Below are positions 6,550 to 14,240 of a stretch of 15,799 nucleotides of DNA, in pieces. The DNA comes from Roseobacter sp. GTDB taxonomy: Bacteria > Pseudomonadota > Alphaproteobacteria > Rhodobacterales > Rhodobacteraceae. The stretch is taken from positions 1 to 15,799 of the forward strand of contig JAGXHB010000276.1 in the NCBI GenBank assembly GCA_024636425.1. The letters are read 5' to 3'. Under the pieces are notes generated by a model, which saw only the letters and a list, made by a program, of their open reading frames with translations, did not search any database and was not told where the DNA came from. The position numbers and the translations under genes were made by a program. Position 1 is the first letter of the stretch. The number at the start of each line of letters is the position of its first letter.

Positions 6550-6980
6550 ACGTTGCGTGCAAGTGCCGCACGAAGCTGGCCAAGGGTGCTGCGCAGTTCC
6601 TTGATCGCGTCCTTGTCCAGCTCGGTCGCGGCCTCCACGCGGGCAGGCACGTCGCTCGCATCAGCCATCAGCGCACGTCCCGCATCGGTCAGATGCACCT
6701 GTACGCGGCGCTCGTCCTCGTGATCACGCTTGCGCGAGACCAGCCCTGCCCCCTCAAGCCGTTTGATCAGCGGGGTCAGCGTGCTTGATTCCAGCCCCAG
6801 CCGATGACCGATCTGGCCCACGTTCAGCGGCGCACTGTCCCAAATCACCACCATCACCAGATATTGCGGATAGGTCAGCCCCAACGGATCCAGCAGCGGC
6901 TTGTAAAGCCGGCCAAACGCCTGTTGCAGCGCATAAATATCAAAGCACAGCATTGCTTCGGGTTTAATGGATCGGGTCAT
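6546..6980 (-). CDS. ohrR: OhrR-type MarR-family peroxide-sensing repressor
   Basis: A 144-residue winged-helix repressor that senses organic peroxides through a reactive cysteine near the N-terminus. MLCFDIYAL places Cys12 where OhrR has its sensor cysteine, and the Tyr residues that bind its thiolate in Bacillus OhrR also appear (Y16, Y26, and the TYPQY segment). The helix-turn-helix covers LNVGQIGHRLGLESSTLTPL and the wing contains DERR. There is no second cysteine, so it is the one-Cys type that forms mixed disulfides. The ATG at 6978-6980 has AGAGGTG upstream. It is divergent from osmC across a region holding a good match to an OhrR operator. Its stop overlaps the stop of the VWA gene in CTAG. 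A general MarR regulator is possible, but the cysteine and tyrosine context makes OhrR the better call. Confidence 0.88.
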   Translation of the reverse strand: MTRSIKPEAMLCFDIYALQQAFGRLYKPLLDPLGLTYPQYLVMVVIWDSAPLNVGQIGHRLGLESSTLTPLIKRLEGAGLVSRKRDHEDERRVQVHLTDAGRALMADASDVPARVEAATELDKDAIKELRSTLGQLRAALARNV

Positions 6981-7171
6981 CGGTCACCTCTCGGATGGGT
7001 TCAGGTTAAATGGCGCGCGATTCTTTCGCAAGCGATGGACCGGTACAGGCGACAAGTGGTTACGGATCCTTCAATTATATTGTGCGCGATTTAATTGCTC
7101 GCGACATTATGGAACCGCAGTCGGGGTCGTGACGTTGGGGTGGTGAAACGCAATGTCGAAAGGATACCGCA
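6981..7171. promoter_or_regulatory. divergent promoter region of the ohrR-type gene and osmC
   Basis: A 191-base gap containing the operator candidate at 7070-7103. On the minus strand a perfect TATAAT (7079-7074) lies within the operator and would suit as the -10 box of the repressor gene, 93 nt from its ATG; no good -35 is visible for it. For osmC the promoter is not clear; CATTAT at 7105-7110 is a possible -10. osmC has AAAGGA 9 nt before its ATG. Confidence 0.5.
7070..7103. promoter_or_regulatory. candidate OhrR operator
   Basis: TTCAATTATATTGTG (7070-7084) contains the palindrome CAAT-TAT-ATTG and agrees at 12 of 15 positions, from memory, with the Bacillus OhrR operator unit TACAATTAAATTGTA. 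Directly after it comes a second imperfect palindrome, CGCGA-N9-TCGCG (7085-7103), with an AATT core, as if two dimers bind side by side. Placement between the sensor gene and osmC fits repression of both. Confidence 0.6.
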
Positions 7172-7597
7172 ATGATCAAGAAATCAGGCTCCGCCAAATG
7201 GACCGGCAACCTCAAAGAGGGCAAAGGCCATGTTTCGACGCAAACCGGCGTGTTGAACGATCAGCCGTATGGCTTCAACACACGCTTTGAGGACAAGCCC
7301 GGCACCAACCCGGAAGAGTTGATCGGTGCAGCGCATGCATCGTGCTTTTCCATGGCGCTTTCGATGATCTTGGAAAGTCATGATCTGGTGGCAGACAGCA
7401 TCGAGACCAAAGCGACTGTGTTCCTTGAAGAAAAGGACGGTGGCTTTCATGTTCCAAAAATCCACCTTGATGTCAGCTGCGTGATCCCGAAAGCGACCGA
7501 AAAGCAGTTTGAAGAAGCAACCAAGGCTGCCAAGGAAAACTGCCCGATCTCCAAGCTGATGACAGCAGAAATTACCATGGAAGCCAAACTGGTTTAA
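7172..7597 (+). CDS. osmC: OsmC-family thiol peroxidase
   Basis: A 141-residue cytosolic enzyme that reduces organic hydroperoxides using two cysteines, recharged by lipoyl proteins in related enzymes. The two catalytic cysteines are visible: Cys58 in AAHASCFSMALS and Cys124 in ENCPISK, matching E. coli OsmC Cys59 and Cys125. The Arg of NTRFE (R38) is the usual partner. Segments such as STQTGVLNDQPYGFNTRFED and GTNPEELIGAAHA place it in the OsmC branch and not in Ohr, although the divergent regulator is of OhrR type. The start is firm: AAAGGA precedes the ATG and there is no room upstream for more of the domain. Expression is probably released when the repressor is oxidised. Two hairpins lie in the gap after the stop. 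Confidence 0.92.
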   Translation: MIKKSGSAKWTGNLKEGKGHVSTQTGVLNDQPYGFNTRFEDKPGTNPEELIGAAHASCFSMALSMILESHDLVADSIETKATVFLEEKDGGFHVPKIHLDVSCVIPKATEKQFEEATKAAKENCPISKLMTAEITMEAKLV

Positions 7598-7610
7598 CCC
7601 ATAGAAGGCC

Positions 7611-7646
7611 GCGCTTTCGGTCTCGTTCCCTCGGACGAAACAGCGC
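7611..7646 (+). terminator. imperfect hairpin after osmC, possible terminator
   Basis: GCGCTTTCG (7611-7619) pairs with CGAA and AGCGC (7636-7646), with a 2-nt bulge and a further TC/GA pairing towards the loop. It begins 13 nt after the osmC stop. There is no T-run, so termination is uncertain. Confidence 0.35.
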
Positions 7647-7686
7647 CGATGCTGGTGTGTTGAGTTTGCCAGCTTGCGGCTTTCTG

Positions 7687-7719
7687 TCAGCCCTTTCGCG
7701 CCTGTCGCGAGGGGGCTGA
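7687..7719 (+). other. 14-bp hairpin upstream of the M48 protease gene
   Basis: TCAGCCCTTTCGCG (7687-7700) pairs over its full length with CGCGAGGGGGCTGA (7706-7719) around a 5-nt loop CCTGT, using two G-U pairs. Because G-U replaces A-U or G-C at two positions, the helix is unbroken only in plus-strand RNA. No T-run follows. It sits between osmC and the M48 gene, about 87 nt before the ATG. It may end the osmC transcript or form part of the protease mRNA leader. Confidence 0.6.
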
Positions 7720-7805
7720 TCTGCGTTTGCATCCCCGATTGCCCTGCGACGAATGGTTTTGCATCCTGTCCTTTCCTTTTGGCGCGGCATCGCCATATTG
7801 GCTGT

Positions 7806-8489
7806 ATGATACGCGTCATCCCAATTTTGCTCGCCATCCTTTACGGACTGGCCATGTACCGTTTTTCAGCTTGGCGGACCGCCAAGGAACTGGACGAGAA
7901 ATCGACCGAACTTGTCGACCCCACGCTTAAAGACATGAGCAGCAAGATGGCGCGCGCGCTGGATCTAGACCGGATCAAGGTCCACATTTACGAAGTGGCC
8001 CCCGTCAATGGTTTGGCCGCCCCTGATGGTCGGATCTTCATCACACGCGGGTTCTACAACAAGTTCCGCGCAGGCGAGGTGACGGCAGAGGAACTGGCAA
8101 GTGTGATCGCGCATGAGCTGGGTCACGTCGCCTTGGGCCACTCCCGCCGCCGGATGATCGACTTTTCAGGCCAGAACGCCATGCGTGCCGCGCTTGCGAT
8201 GATCCTTGGCCGCATCATTCCCGGCATCGGAGTGTGGATTGCGAACATGCTGGCCAGCCTTCTGGCGGCACGGCTGTCGCGGTCGGACGAATACGAAGCG
8301 GACGCCTATGCCGCCGCTTTGCTGACCAAGGCGGGGATTGGTGTTGCGCCCCAGATCTCGCTTTTCAGAAAGCTCGAGGCGCTGACGCAAAACAATAACG
8401 GCACAGCCCCCGCATGGTTGATGAGCCACCCCAAGACCGAAGACCGCATCGCCGCCCTGACCACCTTGCAGGACCGCTGGAAGACCTAG
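7806..8489 (+). CDS. small M48-family zinc metalloprotease
   Basis: A 227-residue membrane-associated metalloprotease related to HtpX and Ste24 catalytic domains. The zinc motif HELGH is at residues 103-107 and the third ligand Glu162 lies in SRSDEYEAD, with Asp166 also conserved. An N-terminal hydrophobic stretch (residues 2-18) acts as an anchor or uncleaved signal, and a second hydrophobic region (about 130-155) sits between the two zinc motifs, as in the family. The start ATG at 7806 was chosen because the hydrophobic segment follows at once; an upstream in-frame extension to 7674 crosses a strong hairpin and has no protein-like features. No good ribosome site is visible before 7806. It is single-domain, without the C-terminal TPR of BepA. 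The likely job is membrane or periplasmic protein quality control. Its stop overlaps that of the convergent PIN gene in CTAG. Confidence 0.88.
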   Translation: MIRVIPILLAILYGLAMYRFSAWRTAKELDEKSTELVDPTLKDMSSKMARALDLDRIKVHIYEVAPVNGLAAPDGRIFITRGFYNKFRAGEVTAEELASVIAHELGHVALGHSRRRMIDFSGQNAMRAALAMILGRIIPGIGVWIANMLASLLAARLSRSDEYEADAYAAALLTKAGIGVAPQISLFRKLEALTQNNNGTAPAWLMSHPKTEDRIAALTTLQDRWKT

Positions 8490-9031
8490 CCAAGCGCCTT
8501 GGCAAGGCGGGGCAACCGCGCTTTCTTGAGCAGGCCGCGCATCTCCCAGTTCTGACCGGAAAGCGCCTGCGCCTGTGCCAGAACTCCCTTCGCCGTGGCT
8601 TCCATCACCTCGGGACGCGCCAGCCAAATACTGTGAAGGTAGCTGTCTGGATCGACCCGTGCCACGCCTTCCTCGGAGAGCGTGCCGCGTGGAAAATCCT
8701 TGGCATTCAGGGTCATGAGAATTTCGGCACTGCCCGCGATCGCTGCCGCCAGCACATGCAGGTCGTTTTCGTCAGGCAGATACAATCGCTGCTCGATACC
8801 GGGGGCCGCGGGCACTTCTGCACGGGGCCAGGCCGCTTTGATCAGCGCGATTTCACCGCGCGCCTGCGCTTCGCCGGTGGGACCGATCTTGACGGCCGCG
8901 CGGGCCCATTCCTCAAGAATGCGCGCAGACCACAATGGCTCGAAACAGCCGGCGCGTGCGGCCCCCAGAACCATCTCGCGCATCACAGTCGGATAAAGCA
9001 CGCAAGCGTCGATCAGGATCCGGACGGGCAT
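8486..9031 (-). CDS. PIN-domain nuclease (RSP_2648-type)
   Basis: A 181-residue protein with a PIN ribonuclease fold at about residues 1-115. Acidic residues expected at the metal site are present: D8 in ILIDACVLYP, E41 in ARILEEWARA, D90 in DENDLHVLAAA, and D112 in TLNAKDFP. A helical C-terminal tail of about 65 residues follows. From memory, this matches a family named after Rhodobacter sphaeroides RSP_2648, conserved in Rhodobacterales. Its ATG follows directly on the TAA of the RNA methyltransferase gene (TAAATG), so translation is probably coupled. Most short PIN proteins are toxins with an antitoxin gene just upstream; here the upstream gene is a methyltransferase, no antitoxin is visible, and the C-terminal tail is unusual for VapC, so a housekeeping RNA role seems more likely. 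Substrate unknown. Confidence 0.85.
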   Translation of the reverse strand: MPVRILIDACVLYPTVMREMVLGAARAGCFEPLWSARILEEWARAAVKIGPTGEAQARGEIALIKAAWPRAEVPAAPGIEQRLYLPDENDLHVLAAAIAGSAEILMTLNAKDFPRGTLSEEGVARVDPDSYLHSIWLARPEVMEATAKGVLAQAQALSGQNWEMRGLLKKARLPRLAKALG

Positions 9032-10258
9032 TTACAGCCGGAAGAACAGCGACTTCAGATAGCCGGTTTCCGCAAGCTGGGGCAGTTGCGGATGATCGGG
9101 GCCGGCAAAGCCCGTGTGCAGCAACGCAGCGCGCCGCCCTGCCCGCCCGATTCCGCGCACGGATGCGATGCGGAACTGGCCAAGATCAGCGGCATGAGAG
9201 CATGAACAAAGACCCAGGATACCGTCTTCCGCAACAAGCGGCGCGGCAAGGCGCGCCAATCGTTCGTAAGCGCGCAATCCAGCCTCGAGCGCGGGCTTGC
9301 CCGGTGCAAAGGCGGGCGGGTCACAGATCACGACGTCGAATTCTTCGCCTTCGGCCCGCAGCGCTGTCAGCAGATCGAATGCATCGCCCTGACGGGTCGT
9401 AAATTTGTCGCTGACGCCCATCGCGGCCGCACCTTCTTCTGCGAGCGCCAACGCGGGCGCAGACCCGTCAACCGCCAGCACGGATGCCGCACCGTTGGCA
9501 AGCGCGGCCAGGCCGAACCCGCCGACATGCGCGAATACATCCAGCACACGCTTGCCCCCGGAAAGGTTTGCCGCAAAGGCGTGATTTGGGCGCTGATCGT
9601 AAAAGATGCCGGTCTTTTGACCGCCTGTCAGATCGGCCATATATGTAGCCCCGTTCATCGGCACGGGGATCGGCCCCGCCGGAGCGTCGCCCTGCAGAAC
9701 GGTACTGACATCATCCAGCCCTTCCAGCGTGCGGGTCCGGCCCCCTGCGTTTTTCAACACATGTTTGATGCCGGTCTGTTCCACCAAGGCGGCGGTCAAC
9801 GCCTCAATATGGACATCGGCCCACGCGGCGTTAGGCTGAATGACGGCGGTATCGCCAAAGCGGTCGATCACGACGCCGGGCAGCCCGTCGGCTTCGGCGT
9901 GGATCAGGCGGTAGAACGGCGCATCATAAAGCTGTTCGCGCAGTTTCAGCGCGCGCGCGATATGTTCCGCAAACCAGCTTTGATTGACCGAAGCTTCGGC
10001 GTTCTGGTCCAGCATGCGGCAGAAAATCTTGGAGTTGGGGTTCACGGCGACGACACCCATCACCTGCCGGTCGGCATCTTCCAGAAGCGCAAGACTGCCG
10101 GGCTCCAGCCCTTTGGTACGGCGATCCAGCACCATTTCATTGGCATAAACCCAAGGAAATCCATGGCGAATGGCGCGCGCATTGGCTTTGGGCAGCAGAC
10201 GTACCACTGGCAGGGTCTGCGGTTCGGTCGGGGCGGATGCAAAAGGGGGCGTTGTCAT
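9032..10258 (-). CDS. RlmI-like SAM-dependent RNA methyltransferase (RSP_2647-type)
   Basis: A 408-residue enzyme that probably methylates cytosine or guanine in rRNA. An N-terminal PUA-type RNA-binding domain spans about residues 18-85 (LLPKANARAIRHGFPWVYAN). The linker motif QKTGIFYDQRPN (214-225) and a Rossmann SAM site LDVFAHVGGFG (239-249) follow, then DPPAF at 313-317 and CSCSH at 351-355. The DPP and SCS motifs are those of the RlmI class, in which a Cys of the latter can be the catalytic nucleophile for 5-methylcytosine. The ATG at 10256-10258 has GAGG upstream. The stop TAA abuts the ATG of the PIN gene. The lipoprotein gene ends 38 nt before its start, so all three may share a transcript. 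The exact base modified cannot be read from sequence. Confidence 0.88.
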   Translation of the reverse strand: MTTPPFASAPTEPQTLPVVRLLPKANARAIRHGFPWVYANEMVLDRRTKGLEPGSLALLEDADRQVMGVVAVNPNSKIFCRMLDQNAEASVNQSWFAEHIARALKLREQLYDAPFYRLIHAEADGLPGVVIDRFGDTAVIQPNAAWADVHIEALTAALVEQTGIKHVLKNAGGRTRTLEGLDDVSTVLQGDAPAGPIPVPMNGATYMADLTGGQKTGIFYDQRPNHAFAANLSGGKRVLDVFAHVGGFGLAALANGAASVLAVDGSAPALALAEEGAAAMGVSDKFTTRQGDAFDLLTALRAEGEEFDVVICDPPAFAPGKPALEAGLRAYERLARLAAPLVAEDGILGLCSCSHAADLGQFRIASVRGIGRAGRRAALLHTGFAGPDHPQLPQLAETGYLKSLFFRL

Positions 10259-10296
10259 AACGCCCCCTCTAGTCGGTTTGCAGGGATTGGGAAAGC

Positions 10297-10968
10297 TCAG
10301 AGTTTGTTGAGCACCTGAAACATGCCGAGTTTTGCATTCTGGTAGCCACCGGGCTTGACCAGTTCCTGACGGAAGACTTCGGTCAGGTGGTTCGTGATGC
10401 GAACCTTCTGGGTCTGACCGGCGCGGTCGGCTTCAATCGCCTGCTGTCCGCCAAAGCCGTCAAGATCGGCCTGAACCAACCGGGGTTCACCCAACGGCAG
10501 ACCGGTGCGGGTGTCGATCATGCTGAGGCGGAAAGTGATGGAATGGACCCCGCCATAGGTATAACGCGCCTTTTCGGTCAGCGCGTGAAACCGGACCAGT
10601 TCGACGTTTATCAGCACGGGGATCTCACCCTCGGAACTTTGCGCAGTCTGCTGCAGGGCGGCCTCAAAGATCGCCTTGACCTGCGCGTGCCGGTCACCGA
10701 TCGGGTCACCACGCCAGACGATGTCACCGGACGGGTAATAGCGGTTTGCCTCGGACACCCTGAGGCTTTCGGGGATGACCACGTTGATCTGCGACACCCG
10801 CAGCGCGGGTCGGATCGCGTCCAGCGTGGCAGCACCGGATGCGGCCTGAAAAGCGATGTGCGGTGCCGCAGGGTCGATCGTCGCGTTCCGGCTGGCAATA
10901 TCAGAGGTCGCACAGGCTGAAATCAACGTGGACAAAGCCAGGGCGGCAAGCAGTTTGACGTTTCTCAT
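10297..10968 (-). CDS. lipoprotein of unknown function (probably DUF6778)
   Basis: A 223-residue protein with a lipoprotein signal: MRNVKLLAALALSTLISAC, lipobox ISAC with Cys19. The mature part is a mixed alpha/beta domain without enzyme motifs that I recognise. Conserved-looking stretches are SEANRYYPSGDIVWRGDP near residues 75-95 and ITFRLSMIDTRTG near 147-160, typical of a Rhodobacteraceae-restricted envelope family that I believe is named DUF6778. The ATG has GGGAG 7 nt upstream. It sits 38 nt before the methyltransferase gene on the same strand and about 156 nt after the small unknown gene behind glnE, so it probably opens a new transcript. The fold may relate to outer-membrane lipoproteins that assemble on polymer or assembly machines, but this is a guess. 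Confidence 0.72.
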   Translation of the reverse strand: MRNVKLLAALALSTLISACATSDIASRNATIDPAAPHIAFQAASGAATLDAIRPALRVSQINVVIPESLRVSEANRYYPSGDIVWRGDPIGDRHAQVKAIFEAALQQTAQSSEGEIPVLINVELVRFHALTEKARYTYGGVHSITFRLSMIDTRTGLPLGEPRLVQADLDGFGGQQAIEADRAGQTQKVRITNHLTEVFRQELVKPGGYQNAKLGMFQVLNKL

Positions 10969-11124
10969 CGTATTCTCCCGATGCCTTGCGGCTCATGGTT
11001 AACTTACGACAAGTTTTGATCCTGAATTGGGGCCGCTTTGGGGCGAAAACAGCGATGACCTAGGGCAATTCGAGGGTCATTTTGCACGCTGTCGTCTTAA
11101 TTCTGGCGCTACTCCGGCAACGCC
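10969..11124. other. gap between the lipoprotein gene and the glnE-linked small gene
   Basis: The 156 bases must hold the end of the glnE transcript and the promoter of the lipoprotein gene, both on the minus strand. Directly behind the small gene a hairpin is possible: in minus-strand RNA GGCGUU (11124-11119) pairs with AGCGCC (11110-11105), without a T-run. I see no convincing promoter boxes and no open frame worth reporting. Confidence 0.35.
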
Positions 11125-11397
11125 CTAGTTGCGCGTACGGCTTTTCCAGCCGCCACGGCGGCGCGGCGCGGCCATTCCGTTCAGGCCTTCCTTCATCACT
11201 TCGGTCATCGGATGTCCCGGTTCGGCAGCCCCGTAACTGGCAAGCATCACACGGATGGTGTTCCCGGTGTCGACGTCCAGCGGCAGGCTCAGCGCCCAGT
11301 CCAGAAAGATGGTACGACATTCGGATTTGGTAATCCCCTCGATCTGGTAGGCCTCAAAAACCAACCCTTTGGGGTCATTCACGTCACCTTTCAGCAT
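11125..11397 (-). CDS. 90-residue conserved-looking protein coupled to glnE
   Basis: A small soluble protein, beginning MLKGDVNDPKGLVFEAYQIEG. The body (residues 8-70) looks like a compact alpha-helical domain with TKSECRTIFLDWALSLPLD and TIRVMLASYG; the tail is basic (APRRRGGWKSRTRN) and might touch nucleic acid or be disordered. I do not recognise the family. Its ATG lies 3 nt after the glnE stop, with GGA of AAAGGATGACAC as ribosome site inside the end of glnE, so the two are surely co-transcribed and probably translationally coupled. That placement hints at a role near nitrogen control, but shared transcription alone does not show it. Confidence 0.72.
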   Translation of the reverse strand: MLKGDVNDPKGLVFEAYQIEGITKSECRTIFLDWALSLPLDVDTGNTIRVMLASYGAAEPGHPMTEVMKEGLNGMAAPRRRGGWKSRTRN

Positions 11398-11400
11398 GTG

Positions 11401-14205
11401 TCATCCTTTCGTAGGCGCAGCCCCATGATCCGCCAGAGCCTGCGCTATGATAGAGGCTGAAGCGGCATATGTCTTCTCCAGATGCGCTTCGACCTCCGGC
11501 AATGTTTCACACCCCAAGGCACGCGCCAGAAATCCCGCCGCTGCCTGCCCGAGCGTATCACTGCGCAAGACCGATGCCGACAGCAGACGCGTGGCCGATT
11601 GCAGCGACCAGCATGTATCATAGGCCTGTTTCAGCGCCGCTGCATCCGCAGGGCTGATCACATCCAGCCGGCCCGCAGCATCAAGCCCCGCTGCCACATC
11701 GGCCTTGGCCATTCCCGCCAGCAGCGCGCCAGTCTGCGCCATCAATTCGATGTCCTGCTGGCGGCCCGGCCCGTTCTTTGCATCCAGCGGGCCTTCGGAG
11801 CCCTTGGCGGTGGCCAGACGCCCGCGCATCGCTGCAACCTCGTGCAGGACATGGGCGCGATCGCGGTGCAGACCCAGAACTTCGGAGCGCAGGTCTTCGA
11901 CATCGCGGGCCAGATCTTCGGGGCCTGCCACGACAGTCGAGCGGGTCAGCGCCAGATGCTCCCAGACCCATGCCTCGCCCTTATGATAGCTTTCAAAACT
12001 GGCAAAACTCGTGGCGACCGGCCCCTGACTGCCCGAAGGCCGCAACCGCATGTCGACCTCGTAAAGCCGCCCTTGCGCCATGGGGGCCGTCATGGCCGTG
12101 ATCATCGCTTGCGTCAGCCGAGCGTAATACAACCGTGCCGCCAGCGGACGCTTGCCTTCGGATGTCTCGACCCCTTGGGCATCATAGATCACGATCATAT
12201 CAAGGTCGGATTTGGCTGTCAGCCGGTGTGCCCCGAGCGACCCCATCCCCACCAGCACTGCACCGCGCCCCGGTTGTGGTCCGTGACGCCGGGCGAACTC
12301 ATCGCCCACAATCGGCCATAGCACCCGCAACACGGCGCAGGCCAGATCCGCATAGTGCTGGCCCGCCGTTGTCGCATCCGTCAAACCGCGCAACTGGTGA
12401 ACACCGACGCGAAAGTGCCATTCATGCGCCCACCGGCGCGTTGCATCCAGACGCGCCTCGTAGTCGTCCTCCGCCTCAAGCGTGGCGCGCAGCGACGAGA
12501 CGAGCGCCGCTTCGCCCGGCCAGTCGCTGAAGAAATCTCCCCCGATGACGGCATCCAGCACCCGCGCATGGCGCGACAGGTAATCGGCTAGGGCTGGCGA
12601 GGTGCTGACGATGTCCACCAGCAGATCCGCAAGCTGCGGGTTGACCTTGAGCAGCGAGAAGAGCTGCACCCCCGCAGGCAGCCCCGCCAGAAACCCGTCA
12701 AAGGCCAAAAGCGCCTCGTCGGGGCGGTCCGCGCGCGCCAGCTTGTCCAGAAGACTTGGCTTCAGTTCGGCAAAAAGATCTGCGGCACGCGGGCTGCGCA
12801 AGGCGGGATAGCTTAACCAGCGGTCCAGAATGCCGGTATCGAAAACATGATCACCGGTCGCGGGTGGCGGCGCGTCGGACCCCGCAAAGAAACCTTCGGT
12901 CAGATGGTGAACCTCGGACAAGCGGCGGTTCAGGTCGGATTTCAGGTCGCCCACATCCAGATCCATCATCGCCGCCAGCCGCGCAAAGCCGTCTGGTGTC
13001 TTCGGCAAGGTGTGGGTCTGCGCGTCACGGATCATCTGGACCCGGTGCTCCACCGTGCGGTGCGCGCGATAGTGATCGATCAGGGTGGTCGCAACATCCG
13101 CCGGCAGCCAGCCTTTCTGCGCCAGCACCCCCAACCCTTCGCAGGTGCCGCGCACCCGCAGGTCCGCATCGCGTCCGCCGGCGATCAGTTGGCGGGTCTG
13201 GGTGAAAAACTCGATCTCGCGAATGCCGCCGCGCCCGAGCTTCATGTTGTGCCCGCCAAGCGTGATCGGCCCGCCAAGGCCCTTGTGTTCACGGATCGCC
13301 AGCCGCATGTCATGCGCGTCCTGGATGGCGGCAAAGTCCAGATGACGGCGCCAGACAAACGGGCGCAGTGCGTCAAGGAATTTCTCGCCCGCAGCAATGT
13401 CCCCCGCTGCAGGGCGCGCCTTGATATAGGCGGCACGCTCCCAGGTGCGGCCAAGGCTTTCATAATACCGCTCTGCCGCTTCCATCGCCATGCAGACCGG
13501 GGTCACGCCCGGATCGGGGCGCAACCGCAGATCGGTGCGAAAGACATACCCTTCGCCGGTCAGATCGCTGAGCGTCCCGCTCATCATCCTTGTCGCGCGG
13601 ACAAAGGCGGTGCGGGCGTCGTGAAAATCGGCGGGATCAAAGCGGGTTTCATCAAAGAGGCATATCAGATCAATGTCCGACGAATAATTCAGCTCCCCTG
13701 CCCCCATCTTGCCCATCGCCAGGATCACCATGCCTGCCCCTGTCTCGGCATCCTCGGGCGTCATGCCGGGCAGTTTGCCCCGCTTGATCTGCGCCAGAAG
13801 CCCCGCTTTCAATGCCGCATGACAGGCAGCATCGGCAAAATCGCTCAAGGTCGCGGTCACCTCTTCCAGCGACCATGCACCGGCCAGATCGGCGAGCCCC
13901 GTCATCAGCGCGACCCGCTGCTTGGCCTGCCGCAGATGGACCGACACCTGATCCGGCGGCGCGTCGGCAGCCCCCTTGATGACGGCACGCACTGCCCGTT
14001 CGGGGGCGTCAAAAGCGACACGGCACCACGCCGCTTCCTTTTGCATCAGATCCAGCAGATAGGGCGACACGGAACCGGCCCCGGCCACCAGCGCGTCGAT
14101 CTCGGGGGGCAGGTCAGGCAGTGCGGCGCGGGCGTCCGCAGCTTGCTCTGTTGCGAAAATCCGGGGCACGCGGGTGATTTGGGAGATAAAAGCTTCATCA
14201 GTCAT
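11401..14205 (-). CDS. glnE: glutamine synthetase adenylyltransferase/deadenylylase GlnE
   Basis: GlnE adds AMP to glutamine synthetase when nitrogen is plentiful and removes it when nitrogen is scarce, under PII control. The 934-residue length is close to the E. coli protein. It has the expected two nucleotidyltransferase domains: the first with ELNYSSDIDL (D177, D179; deadenylylation half) and the second with SDLDMI (D667, D669; adenylylation half). In the second domain the glycine-rich lead-in reads GMGSLGAHRLT, a little different from the GKLGGxEL form of enterics. A DxD pair is intact in both domains, so both activities are likely. The ATG at 14203-14205 has no strong ribosome site; a candidate promoter lies so close upstream that the mRNA could be nearly leaderless. 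It is divergent from the YbaK-type gene and followed by the 90-residue gene. Confidence 0.95.
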   Translation of the reverse strand: MTDEAFISQITRVPRIFATEQAADARAALPDLPPEIDALVAGAGSVSPYLLDLMQKEAAWCRVAFDAPERAVRAVIKGAADAPPDQVSVHLRQAKQRVALMTGLADLAGAWSLEEVTATLSDFADAACHAALKAGLLAQIKRGKLPGMTPEDAETGAGMVILAMGKMGAGELNYSSDIDLICLFDETRFDPADFHDARTAFVRATRMMSGTLSDLTGEGYVFRTDLRLRPDPGVTPVCMAMEAAERYYESLGRTWERAAYIKARPAAGDIAAGEKFLDALRPFVWRRHLDFAAIQDAHDMRLAIREHKGLGGPITLGGHNMKLGRGGIREIEFFTQTRQLIAGGRDADLRVRGTCEGLGVLAQKGWLPADVATTLIDHYRAHRTVEHRVQMIRDAQTHTLPKTPDGFARLAAMMDLDVGDLKSDLNRRLSEVHHLTEGFFAGSDAPPPATGDHVFDTGILDRWLSYPALRSPRAADLFAELKPSLLDKLARADRPDEALLAFDGFLAGLPAGVQLFSLLKVNPQLADLLVDIVSTSPALADYLSRHARVLDAVIGGDFFSDWPGEAALVSSLRATLEAEDDYEARLDATRRWAHEWHFRVGVHQLRGLTDATTAGQHYADLACAVLRVLWPIVGDEFARRHGPQPGRGAVLVGMGSLGAHRLTAKSDLDMIVIYDAQGVETSEGKRPLAARLYYARLTQAMITAMTAPMAQGRLYEVDMRLRPSGSQGPVATSFASFESYHKGEAWVWEHLALTRSTVVAGPEDLARDVEDLRSEVLGLHRDRAHVLHEVAAMRGRLATAKGSEGPLDAKNGPGRQQDIELMAQTGALLAGMAKADVAAGLDAAGRLDVISPADAAALKQAYDTCWSLQSATRLLSASVLRSDTLGQAAAGFLARALGCETLPEVEAHLEKTYAASASIIAQALADHGAAPTKG

Positions 14206-14211
14206 CCGCGA

Positions 14212-14240
14212 AAGATGCGCTGTCGCGTGGGTCTGGTCAA
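14212..14240 (-). promoter_or_regulatory. candidate glnE promoter
   Basis: On the minus strand TTGACC (14240-14235) and CATCTT (14217-14212) are separated by 17 nt. The -35 fits well and the -10 poorly (3 of 6). The transcript would start almost at the glnE ATG, which agrees with the lack of a clear ribosome site but needs experimental support. Confidence 0.25.

Noticed and set aside
7674..7805. 44-residue N-terminal extension of the M48 protease
   Set aside because: It crosses the 14-bp hairpin and shows no protein-like pattern; the anchor helix starts directly at the ATG 7806.
8486..9031. PIN protein as VapC toxin of a toxin-antitoxin pair
   Set aside because: No small antitoxin-like gene lies upstream; the neighbour is a large methyltransferase and the protein has a long C-terminal tail.
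9527..10318. 263-codon plus-strand open frame
   Set aside because: Antisense to the RNA methyltransferase, whose motifs are clear.
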